A stretch of 12,074 nucleotides of DNA from Candidatus Moraniibacteriota bacterium (lineage in GTDB: Bacteria > Patescibacteriota > Minisyncoccia > Moranbacterales > GCA-2747515). Below, in pieces: positions 6,962 to 12,074 of this stretch (its first letter is position 1; the number at the start of each line of letters is the position of its first letter). The position numbers and the translations under genes are program-made. The notes beneath the pieces are model-generated. The model searched no databases and was not told the origin of the DNA. It saw nothing but the letters and a program-made list of their open reading frames with translations. Where the stretch lies: assembly GCA_029938745.1 (NCBI GenBank), contig JAOZUJ010000022.1:1-12074 (forward strand). The letters are read 5' to 3'.

Positions 6962-7990
6962 TTATGCTATTGCATCACGCAAAAACTTTGCAGCTTTTTC
7001 TGGTGCCATTGGTACAATTTCTATATCCGTTGCAAATTCAAATCCTGCATAAATATGTGTCCGTGGAAAAACATCTACATGATAACTATATTCATCATAT
7101 GCCTGACCATCACATGGTGCACTGCGGATATAATAATTAAAATCTGGATTATCTAAACCATTATATAATGCCTTGAGCGAATGTGATAGTGCGTCGGCAA
7201 GAAATATCTCATCTTCTGGAGTTATGCGTTCAAAATATGGTTGTGGTTCACGTGGCAAAATACGCATCTGGAAAGCGCGCGATGATGCAAATGGACAATA
7301 TACAATAAATTTATCATTCGTATATACAATTCGTTGCCCATTTTCTAATTCATACTCTGCAATTACTTCAAATAAATGTTCCTTTGTTTTTTGTACATAA
7401 TCTCTGCATGATGCAATTTCCCGTGAGACCGCTGGTTGTACAACTGGCAGTGTCACAATTTGTGAATGTGGATGCACAAGTGAAGCACCTGCTTTTTTTC
7501 CATGATTATGAAAAATTGAAATACTACTTGTACTTGCACCACTCATGAGCTCAATGTAACGTTCACGATACGCGTCAATTACTTCTGCCAACTCATTTTC
7601 TTCTAATAATGCAAATGTCTTTTTCCCATCACGCGTTACTACAATCTCATGATCTCCTGTTGCGATCATTGCTTGATATGGTCCATCTGATATATCCGCT
7701 TGTTCATCAATATTTGCTACTGCTGGATATTTATTTGGAAATACACGTGTCGTCCATTCCCCTTCTTCATTTGTATAAATCAACACATCCTTTTCTTGCC
7801 CAGTTTTTTCAGGATCAGCAAACACATCCGATTCTATGTCATATTCTTGTTCTACACTCTCCTGTGCAAAATCATCTGGTCGCTTATCACGATTATCCGC
7901 AATAACAACCCATTCATCACGCAAGATATCATGACGCAATTCTGATGCATGAGATAACTTCTTTTTTTTATTCATTCCTATATTAATCAT
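6962..7990 (-). CDS. galT: Galactose-1-phosphate uridylyltransferase-like protein (HIT superfamily)
   Basis: GalT exchanges UMP between UDP-glucose and galactose 1-phosphate through a uridylyl-histidine intermediate. The 342 residues are typical. Seen: ELRHDILRDEWVVIADNRDKRPDDF (17-41, the family N-terminus); VFPNKYPAV (83-91); FHNHG...GAS (160-170); and the active-site HPH at 173-175 with His175 as nucleophile. The zinc ligands of E. coli GalT (Cys52, Cys55, His115) have no counterparts: the Cys pair region reads VFADPEKTGQ and the His region VTRDGKK. Substrate could therefore be another sugar phosphate or nucleotide (ADP-glucose phosphorylase-like enzymes are relatives). The start is uncertain: the ATG at 7975 fits the family length equally well. 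It lies 40 bases after the glycosyltransferase gene. Confidence 0.88.
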   Translation of the reverse strand: MINIGMNKKKKLSHASELRHDILRDEWVVIADNRDKRPDDFAQESVEQEYDIESDVFADPEKTGQEKDVLIYTNEEGEWTTRVFPNKYPAVANIDEQADISDGPYQAMIATGDHEIVVTRDGKKTFALLEENELAEVIDAYRERYIELMSGASTSSISIFHNHGKKAGASLVHPHSQIVTLPVVQPAVSREIASCRDYVQKTKEHLFEVIAEYELENGQRIVYTNDKFIVYCPFASSRAFQMRILPREPQPYFERITPEDEIFLADALSHSLKALYNGLDNPDFNYYIRSAPCDGQAYDEYSYHVDVFPRTHIYAGFEFATDIEIVPMAPEKAAKFLRDAIA

Positions 7991-8030
7991 TGTATTATTT
8001 TATTTTTTATATTCTTTTATCTTATTATAA

Positions 8031-8804
8031 TTACTTCGTGTCATCTTTATTTGATTTAACAGGCTGAATATTATATTTTCCACTCCATAATCGAAATCGC
8101 GTTTTGAACAAATCAATAAGCACTTGTATAAAACCATTCGGACCAGTAAGACCAACTGTTGAGCCCTCTTCATTGAGCCACCGTACAGGCATTTGCACAA
8201 TCTTAAATCCTAATTTCTGTGCAAGAATAATCAATTCAAAATCAAATCCAAATCGATCGACTACCATCCGTGATGCAACAGCTTCTGCTGCATTTGCACG
8301 CAATGCCTTAAATCCACACTGTGTATCTGGATAACTCCATAAACCAAGTACAATACGAATAAGCCAATTTCCCATATCTCCCATAATTTCACGATGTCGT
8401 GGTTGATGTATTTGAATATATGCGCCTTCAATATCTCGTGACCCTATAACAACATCCGCGCCATCATTTAATAATTCTAATGCACGATCCGTATGTGTGA
8501 TTGATGTTGACCCATCAGCATCAAGAAAGATACGATATTCACCCTGTGCTGCCAAAAGCCCCTGTCGTACAACATATCCCTTACCGTGATTTTCCTTGTT
8601 ATCAAGTACACGCAAATTTTCAATCTGTTCTGCATAACCACGTGCAATTTCAGCAGTATTATCTGGTGAGCCGTCAACTACAACCAAAATTTCATACACC
8701 AATTGTTTTTCTTCTAAATATTTTTTAATTTCCAATAAATTTCCACCAATACGTTCACTTTCTTTATATGCTGGAATAATAATTGATAACTGTATTTTTT
8801 CCAT
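8031..8804 (-). CDS. GT2 glycosyltransferase, ALG5/DPM1-like (polyprenyl-phosphate sugar synthase type)
   Basis: The 257-residue protein is a GT-A fold family 2 transferase. Seen: SIIIPAYKESERI (8-20); the nucleotide-binding VVVDGSPDNT (41-50); NHGKGYVVRQG (72-82); metal-binding DADGS (95-99); IGSRD (120-124); DTQCGFKAL (160-168); FGFDFELI (185-192); and MPVRWLNEEGST (205-216). This arrangement matches dolichyl-phosphate glucose/mannose synthases, which load a sugar from a nucleotide onto a polyprenyl phosphate at the inner membrane face. It has no transmembrane helix, so membrane contact would be peripheral. Donor and acceptor are not shown by the sequence. It is the first gene after a promoter and heads the sugar block, next to a nucleotidylyltransferase. 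Confidence 0.9.
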   Translation of the reverse strand: MEKIQLSIIIPAYKESERIGGNLLEIKKYLEEKQLVYEILVVVDGSPDNTAEIARGYAEQIENLRVLDNKENHGKGYVVRQGLLAAQGEYRIFLDADGSTSITHTDRALELLNDGADVVIGSRDIEGAYIQIHQPRHREIMGDMGNWLIRIVLGLWSYPDTQCGFKALRANAAEAVASRMVVDRFGFDFELIILAQKLGFKIVQMPVRWLNEEGSTVGLTGPNGFIQVLIDLFKTRFRLWSGKYNIQPVKSNKDDTK

Positions 8805-8851
8805 AACACCAAAAATATCGCTTACTAACGATTTATTTATTTATGTCTAGT

Positions 8852-8880
8852 ATTATACTACATATTTTTTATTTTGTGTA
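8852..8880 (-). promoter_or_regulatory. Promoter for the glycosyltransferase-galT-tpiA-gapA block
   Basis: A perfect -10 TATAAT (8857-8852) is preceded at 17 bases by TACACA (8880-8875, 4 of 6 matches to TTGACA). The predicted start is near 8845, giving a leader of about 40 bases. No other clear promoter is seen down to gapA. Confidence 0.6.
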
Positions 8881-8907
8881 ATTTTATAATTTGTATAGCA
8901 TGCTTTG

Positions 8908-8936
8908 AAAAAAATACAGCTTTCCAACCAAAAGCC
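8908..8936 (-). terminator. Weak candidate terminator after ruvX
   Basis: On the minus strand GGCTTT (8936-8931) can pair with AAAGCT (8923-8918), six pairs with one G-U, across a 7-base loop. It is followed by GTA and seven T (8914-8908). The stem is short, so readthrough into the sugar block is possible. Confidence 0.35.
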
Positions 8937-8977
8937 AAACTCGTCTACACAAAAGATATCTTAAAAAAAATATTGCA

Positions 8978-9367
8978 TTAATTATGTATGTCTAGGTATT
9001 GTTGTAAAATAATTCGCGCTGACTCCGCATCATCATTTGCATCAAGTTTTTTCTTTCCTGCTTCTTTGAGATTTGTATGTGCTTCACGTGTTGAGAACAT
9101 CTCTGGCACAAATACCACCGCAACACCTAATTGACTACAACACTCATCCCCAAATGCTTCAATAAGTTTTGCGTTGTCAGATTGTGATAAGTGTTCACTT
9201 TTACCAATTACGATCATATCAACATCATGCTCTTCTACCACATCATTGAGTGCAGTAAAAATATTCTTATCATTTTCAAGTACGCCAAAAGCAGACGCAA
9301 TCGAAATTTCTCGCTCAGCAATCGCCAATCCAATTTTCCGTTGTCCCCAATCAATACCTAATAACAT
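8978..9367 (-). CDS. ruvX: Holliday junction resolvase-like / 16S rRNA maturation nuclease YqgF
   Basis: YqgF/RuvX proteins have an RNase H-like fold and are linked to 16S rRNA 5'-end maturation and to a proposed Holliday-junction role. The 129 residues are close to the usual 130-150. Seen: LGIDWGQRKIGLAIAE (3-18) with acidic Asp6; MIVIGKSEHLSQSD (51-64), the usual IVVGLP region and here altered; VVFVPEMFSTREA (84-96) with Glu89; and DDAESARIILQQYL (112-125) with the last acidic residue. The acidic triad appears kept, while the second motif has lost its LP. It starts two bases after the map stop, with AAAGG at good spacing, so the two are translationally coupled. Confidence 0.9.
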   Translation of the reverse strand: MLLGIDWGQRKIGLAIAEREISIASAFGVLENDKNIFTALNDVVEEHDVDMIVIGKSEHLSQSDNAKLIEAFGDECCSQLGVAVVFVPEMFSTREAHTNLKEAGKKKLDANDDAESARIILQQYLDIHN

Positions 9368-9369
9368 AA

Positions 9370-10140
9370 TTATACCTTTGTTAAAATCTCACTACCCTTA
9401 TCTGTTACTAAAATTGTATTCTCCCAATGTGCCGAAAGACTTCCATCGCTTGTGACAAATGTCCATCCGTCATCGGATATTTTATTTTCTGATGTCCCAA
9501 TGTTCACCATTGGCTCCAAAGCAACAGTCATGCCAGTATGAAATGTGAAATTATCCATTTTTTTGCTCACAAAATTTGGGATTTGTGGCGGTTCGTGTAA
9601 GTTTTTCCCAATTCCATGTCCAACAAGATTTTTCACCATGAAATATCCTTTTCCCTCTGCATGATCTTGTACCGCCATCGCAAAATCACGCAATGTGGAA
9701 CCATCTTTGATCGTAGCGAGCCCTTTATAAAAAGCCTTTCTTGTTGTCTCTACTAATTTTACAGCATCCTCAGAAACATCACCAACCAAAAACGAGCGAG
9801 CCATGTCTGCGTAATATTCTTCATATATTAGTCCAATATCGATCTTTACTACATCGCCATCTACAATTTTTCTATCCGTTGGAATGCCGTGTACAATACC
9901 GTCATTCATAGAAAAACAAACAGTCCCCGGAAAAGGATTGCCTTCTTCTGCACCATAATCTTTGAACGCTGGCTCACAACCTTCTGCACGAATTAATTTC
10001 TCTGCAAGTGTATCAATCTCTAATCCTGTCACACCAACATCAATCATCTTTTCAAGTTCATTCATGACACCTGCTAAAATCGCGCATCCCTTGCGCATTT
10101 TTTCAATCTCCTCAGTTGTTTTTACTAAATGTTCTGTCAT
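9370..10140 (-). CDS. map: Methionine aminopeptidase, type I
   Basis: This enzyme removes the initiator methionine from nascent proteins in the cytosol. I number residues from an upstream TTG at 10158 (subtract 6 for the chosen ATG). Metal ligands are all present: Asp107 (KIDIG), Asp118 (YYADMARSF), His181 (GHGIG), Glu215 (ALEPM) and Glu246 (SAHWENT). The substrate His90 (GIVHGIP) and His188 are also seen. The ATG at 10140 gives 256 residues starting MTEHLVKTTEEIEKMRKG, as in the family. The TTG at 10158 overlaps promoter sequence and adds six non-family residues, so I reject it. There is no N-terminal zinc extension, as expected for a bacterial enzyme. It is followed by ruvX after two bases. 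Confidence 0.95.
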   Translation of the reverse strand: MTEHLVKTTEEIEKMRKGCAILAGVMNELEKMIDVGVTGLEIDTLAEKLIRAEGCEPAFKDYGAEEGNPFPGTVCFSMNDGIVHGIPTDRKIVDGDVVKIDIGLIYEEYYADMARSFLVGDVSEDAVKLVETTRKAFYKGLATIKDGSTLRDFAMAVQDHAEGKGYFMVKNLVGHGIGKNLHEPPQIPNFVSKKMDNFTFHTGMTVALEPMVNIGTSENKISDDGWTFVTSDGSLSAHWENTILVTDKGSEILTKV

Positions 10141-10146
10141 GACTTT

Positions 10147-10174
10147 ATCATACGCCAATTATACACATAGTCAA
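10147..10174 (-). promoter_or_regulatory. Promoter of map-ruvX, probably leaderless
   Basis: The minus strand has TTGACT (10174-10169), a 16-base spacer and TATGAT (10152-10147). A start about seven bases past the -10 falls on the A of the map ATG at 10140, giving no leader. A second -10, TATAAT (10163-10158), has no matching -35 and would give an approximately ten-base leader. Confidence 0.5.
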
Positions 10175-10199
10175 TCAAAATAATGATGATCTAGCAAAT

Positions 10200-10238
10200 A
10201 AAAAATCTCTGTTAAGACACTTGTATCTTAACAGAGAT
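10200..10238 (-). terminator. Rho-independent terminator of the orphan gene
   Basis: A perfect 13-base stem, ATCTCTGTTAAGA (10205-10217) with TCTTAACAGAGAT (10226-10238), has an 8-base loop. On the minus strand it is followed by six T. It begins five bases after the stop codon at 10243 and lies just upstream of the map promoter. Confidence 0.88.
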
Positions 10239-10242
10239 CAGA

Positions 10243-10962
10243 TCATAACGATGCTTCACGCAAAGCAATGAGTGCATCGCCGTGATGGGCGTGCCGTTGT
10301 ATTTTACTGCCGATATGTGATTCCCACGGCTGATCACCACCACGAGAAATTGTTTCGTCAGTGATAAATGAATGATCACATCTCCATACAATACTACGAC
10401 TCGATTTATCTGTAATGGAAACACATAACGTAAATCCTGTCATAATAATGCATTCTTTAAAGTTGTCCAGTACATCATAGACATCTTTTAAAATCCTATA
10501 TCCTTCCTTAACATCAAAACCATAGAAATGACTATAATTCAGTTTGGAAAAGAGCAACTGCACATTATGTGAGCACTCTTTTATATCTGAAGTTGGCACA
10601 ATCCATGCCTCAGTGAGATTTTCAGAGTCATTTATCTTAGGACAATCTTTCAATATTCTCTGAATAACATCATGGTCATACTTTGTGAGCATGAAATCAC
10701 CCCAATAAAATTGGTGATGTACACATGAAGATACCTCTCCACTCATTGTGAATTTGCCTACACAATCAACTTCTTGCTCCAGACTATCTGGAAAATTACG
10801 TTTGATATCATCAGACATGTCCTGAATGGCGCTTCTGATTGGTTTGATAAAATTACGATGCACATTACCGACAAAATGACCTGGAAATTCATGTGCTTCT
10901 TCTACTGTACCATCTGCCAAGCCTTTTTTCTTACGAATAACCAAATACGGCAATCCACTCAT
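10243..10962 (-). CDS. Hypothetical protein, 239 aa, no recognised family
   Basis: I do not recognise this protein. It has no signal peptide or membrane helix, so it is probably cytosolic. It is rich in Cys and His for a cytosolic protein (eight Cys; HHQFYWGDF in the middle; RHAHHGDALIAL at the C-terminus). Charged helical stretches such as NFIKPIRSAIQDMSDDIKR lie in the N-terminal third. No catalytic motif is evident. It is a stand-alone transcription unit: a strong promoter next to an IS remnant, and its own terminator at the stop. The start is set by GAGGGGG five bases before the ATG at 10962; a GTG one codon earlier is too close to that site. The stop is TGA, while most neighbours use TAA. 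Recent acquisition is possible but not shown. Confidence 0.8.
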   Translation of the reverse strand: MSGLPYLVIRKKKGLADGTVEEAHEFPGHFVGNVHRNFIKPIRSAIQDMSDDIKRNFPDSLEQEVDCVGKFTMSGEVSSCVHHQFYWGDFMLTKYDHDVIQRILKDCPKINDSENLTEAWIVPTSDIKECSHNVQLLFSKLNYSHFYGFDVKEGYRILKDVYDVLDNFKECIIMTGFTLCVSITDKSSRSIVWRCDHSFITDETISRGGDQPWESHIGSKIQRHAHHGDALIALREASL

Positions 10963-10967
10963 CACAG

Positions 10968-10974
10968 CCCCCTC
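10968..10974 (-). promoter_or_regulatory. Shine-Dalgarno of the orphan gene
   Basis: GAGGGGG ends five bases before the ATG at 10962. This favours the ATG over the adjacent in-frame GTG at 10965, which would be only two bases away. Confidence 0.6.
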
Positions 10975-11002
10975 GTTCCTTGTATTTTTAAAACAACACC
11001 AC

Positions 11003-11016
11003 TCACTATTAAGTGA
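11003..11016. promoter_or_regulatory. Small inverted repeat at the transcription start of the orphan gene
   Basis: TCACT (11003-11007) and AGTGA (11012-11016) are inverted around a four-base A/T centre. The site covers the predicted start near 11016, where a bound repressor would block transcription. The arms are only five bases, so the evidence is weak. Confidence 0.3.
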
Positions 11017-11022
11017 CTGTGA

Positions 11023-11051
11023 ATCATATCATCATATTGTTTTTCAGTCAA
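11023..11051 (-). promoter_or_regulatory. Strong sigma-70-type promoter of the orphan gene
   Basis: The minus strand has TTGACT (11051-11046), exactly 17 bases, then TATGAT (11028-11023). The -35 box contains the TGA stop (11050-11048) of the transposase remnant. The predicted start is near 11016, about 54 bases before the ATG. Confidence 0.7.
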
Positions 11052-11179
11052 TAACTTGTATTAGGTGAGTACATGTTGGACATTTTGCCATACTTTTGAG
11101 TAAAGACTATAGGAGTCACATACTCCAGTGTTTGATGTGGTCTATGAAAATTGTAGTCAATTATTATATATTTATATAT
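11048..11179 (-). pseudogene. 3' remnant of an IS3/IS481-type (rve integrase) transposase
   Basis: A minus-strand frame of 43 codons, from just after a TAG at 11182-11180 to TGA at 11050-11048, encodes KYIIIDYNFHRPHQTLEY, then VTPIVFTQKYGKMS and MYSPNTSY. The YNxxRPHxxLxYxTP pattern is the hallmark C-terminus of integrase-core transposases of the IS3/IS481 groups. The DDE catalytic residues, which lie further upstream in the intact protein, are absent; there is no start codon, and the frame is stopped immediately upstream. This is therefore a dead fragment. I could not identify terminal inverted repeats. Its end overlaps the promoter of the orphan gene. Confidence 0.8.
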
Positions 11180-11182
11180 CTA

Positions 11183-11240
11183 CAAAAATGATGTGCTCCT
11201 CATAAAAATGCCCCACTATTATATTTATCTATATAATAAA
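11183..11240. other. A/T-rich spacer between VWA-gene terminator and transposase remnant
   Basis: No gene, RNA or clear promoter is visible. In the transposase frame only a seven-codon open stretch (ATG to TAG) is found. A deletion joining old IS sequence to the VWA gene's downstream region is a reasonable reading, but it is not shown. Confidence 0.3.
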
Positions 11241-11277
11241 AATGTGTATCTTTAAAGACATCTTTAAAGATACACAT
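11236..11277 (-). terminator. Rho-independent terminator of the VWA gene
   Basis: Perfect 17-base arms (11242-11258 and 11261-11277) surround only CA, so the hairpin would open to a four-base loop. On the minus strand it is followed by TTTTTATTAT. It begins 25 bases after the stop codon at 11303. Confidence 0.85.
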
Positions 11278-11302
11278 CTGTGATTCACGTTTGATAACTT
11301 TA

Positions 11303-11491
11303 CTAAAATGAAGGAATTGACACACCAGGCACATCAACAGCTGGAGAGTCTCCTGTTGTATCAACATGCACGTTACCAGCATCTACTTTAGCGCCATCAT
11401 TATTTGCTTGAATATCAACATTGCCAGTTTGTACTCTTGCACCATTCTCACCTACATTTACTTTAACATCACCCGTATTCACTTTTACGCC
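11303..11491 (-). repeat. Coding tandem repeat, 3.9 units of 16 residues, in the VWA protein tail
   Basis: Residues 192-253 divide into GVKVNTGDVKVNVGEN, GARVQTGNVDIQANND, GAKVDAGNVHVDTTGD and a shorter SPAVDVPGVSIPSF. The pattern is G-(A/V)-(K/R)-V-x-x-G-(D/N)-V-x-(V/I). Alternating Val and polar residues with Gly turns suggest a short beta-solenoid stalk. Confidence 0.7.
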
Positions 11492-12074
11492 CATCTTCCC
11501 CACCACAACAGAGAAATCATCTGCGCTTCCAACAGCATAATATTCTCCACAGCCACCAACAGAAATACCATTTAGTTGTGTTTTCGCTATACCGTCAACA
11601 TCTAGCCCAATTACATCCACAACAATACCAGCATCACACAACTGTTTTGCATATGCAATTGGATCTCCTCCACATGTTTCCTCACCATCGCTAAGTAAAA
11701 CAATGTGCTTTTGTCCTGTTGCAGAACTTCTCATGAGAATGTCTTGCGCTTTTTTGAGTGAGTCTGTAATCGGTGTCCAACCATTTGGACCCAGCGCATT
11801 AACTTTTCCTTTTACGACTGTACCATTCACTGGTCCCATATAATAAATCTCTTCTATTCCTGCGCATGATGCTGCTTTGCCAGCTTGTGTGTTATCACCT
11901 TTGTGTCCGTAGGCAACAACACTCAAATTTACATCTTCTTTCAAATTATTTACATAATCTGCTACTGCGTTTTTTGCGATGTTAATACGACTACCGCCTT
12001 CAGCTTGTGCAGCCATACTTCCTGACGCGTCAAATATAAGCACGGTATTTGTCCCCGTTCCCATCTCTTGTGTA
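11303..12074 (-). CDS. von Willebrand factor A domain protein with C-terminal 16-residue repeats, 5' end beyond window
   Basis: Numbering is from the ATG at 12064, but the frame stays open to the window edge (Thr-Gln-Glu before it) and this ATG has no spaced Shine-Dalgarno, so the true start is probably upstream and may include a signal peptide. The VWA fold is clear: TNTVLIFDASGSM with MIDAS Asp12, Ser14 and Ser16; Thr97 in GWTPITDSL; and Asp126 in IVLLSDGEET. All metal-site residues are present, so Mg2+-dependent ligand binding is expected. Cysteines at 67, 131, 143 and 172 suggest an exported, disulfide-bonded domain. From 192 the tail has three 16-residue repeats (first: GVKVNTGDVKVNVGEN) and a partial fourth, beta-strand in character. 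Ligand unknown. The stop is TAG, followed by a strong terminator. Confidence 0.88.
   Translation of the reverse strand, partial: TQEMGTGTNTVLIFDASGSMAAQAEGGSRINIAKNAVADYVNNLKEDVNLSVVAYGHKGDNTQAGKAASCAGIEEIYYMGPVNGTVVKGKVNALGPNGWTPITDSLKKAQDILMRSSATGQKHIVLLSDGEETCGGDPIAYAKQLCDAGIVVDVIGLDVDGIAKTQLNGISVGGCGEYYAVGSADDFSVVVGKMGVKVNTGDVKVNVGENGARVQTGNVDIQANNDGAKVDAGNVHVDTTGDSPAVDVPGVSIPSF

Noticed and set aside
8024..8029. TATAAT on the minus strand near the end of the glycosyltransferase gene, as a galT promoter
   Set aside because: No -35 match at 16-18 bases. In such A/T-rich sequence a lone -10 match is expected by chance.
8953..8962. AAGATATCTT palindrome after ruvX as terminator or operator
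   Set aside because: Only ten bases, no loop for a hairpin, and the T-tract lies on the wrong side for the minus-strand transcript.
10156..10158. TTG as the start of map
   Set aside because: It overlaps a possible -10 element and lies upstream of the predicted transcription start. The ATG at 10140 gives the normal family N-terminus.
11200..11382. A 60-codon minus-strand frame across the VWA gene terminator
   Set aside because: It overlaps the end of the VWA gene in another frame and runs through the terminator hairpin, so it is chance.
1..12074. UGA recoding (glycine codon), known in some CPR lineages
   Set aside because: UGA ends the orphan gene and the transposase remnant, Gly uses GGN in all genes, and no conserved protein needs UGA read through.

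Overview
The window looks like part of a low-GC bacterial chromosome from the Candidate Phyla Radiation (Patescibacteria). This is inferred from its gene content: a reduced glycolytic block, a GalT homologue without the usual zinc cysteines, and a secreted protein combining Myxococcus-type Cys repeats with a second Cys module I associate with this group. Short spacers and frequent lack of a Shine-Dalgarno sequence fit as well. No search was run. The standard bacterial code is enough: TAA, TGA and TAG all act as stops and no gene needs UGA read through. Every gene I can support is on the minus strand, so the text below follows transcription from high to low coordinates.

Right end (11048-12074): the 3' part of a von Willebrand factor A protein whose 5' end lies outside the window, with a strong terminator. 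Next is a 43-codon remnant of an IS3/IS481-type transposase. Its stop codon lies inside the -35 box of a very good promoter for an unrecognised 239-residue gene (10243-10962), which has its own terminator.

Housekeeping block (8978-10174): map (methionine aminopeptidase) and ruvX/yqgF, two bases apart. The best promoter puts the transcription start on the map ATG, so the transcript may be leaderless.

Sugar and glycolysis block (4510-8880): an ALG5/DPM1-like glycosyltransferase, a GalT-like nucleotidylyltransferase, a small COG2426-type membrane protein, tpiA and gapA. There is one clear promoter upstream and a terminator after gapA, so this can be one transcript linking triose-phosphate metabolism with sugar-nucleotide and glycan work.

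Cell-surface pair (1079-4488): a membrane-anchored protein with a macroglobulin-like beta domain, followed 17 bases after its coding end by a secreted 38-cysteine protein. The pair is bounded by an extended -10 promoter and a terminator. The terminators after gapA and after the Cys-rich gene are two copies of one dispersed repeat, sharing an identical 21-base block.

Left end (1-1070): a consensus promoter, a small 69-residue protein with 7 cysteines whose start codon sits in an inverted repeat, and, tightly coupled to it, an orotate-phosphoribosyltransferase-like gene that runs off the window.

I found no RNA gene, CRISPR array, complete insertion sequence or known defence system. The most novel material is the orphan gene with its IS-adjacent promoter, the small Cys protein/phosphoribosyltransferase pair, and the repeat-derived terminators.
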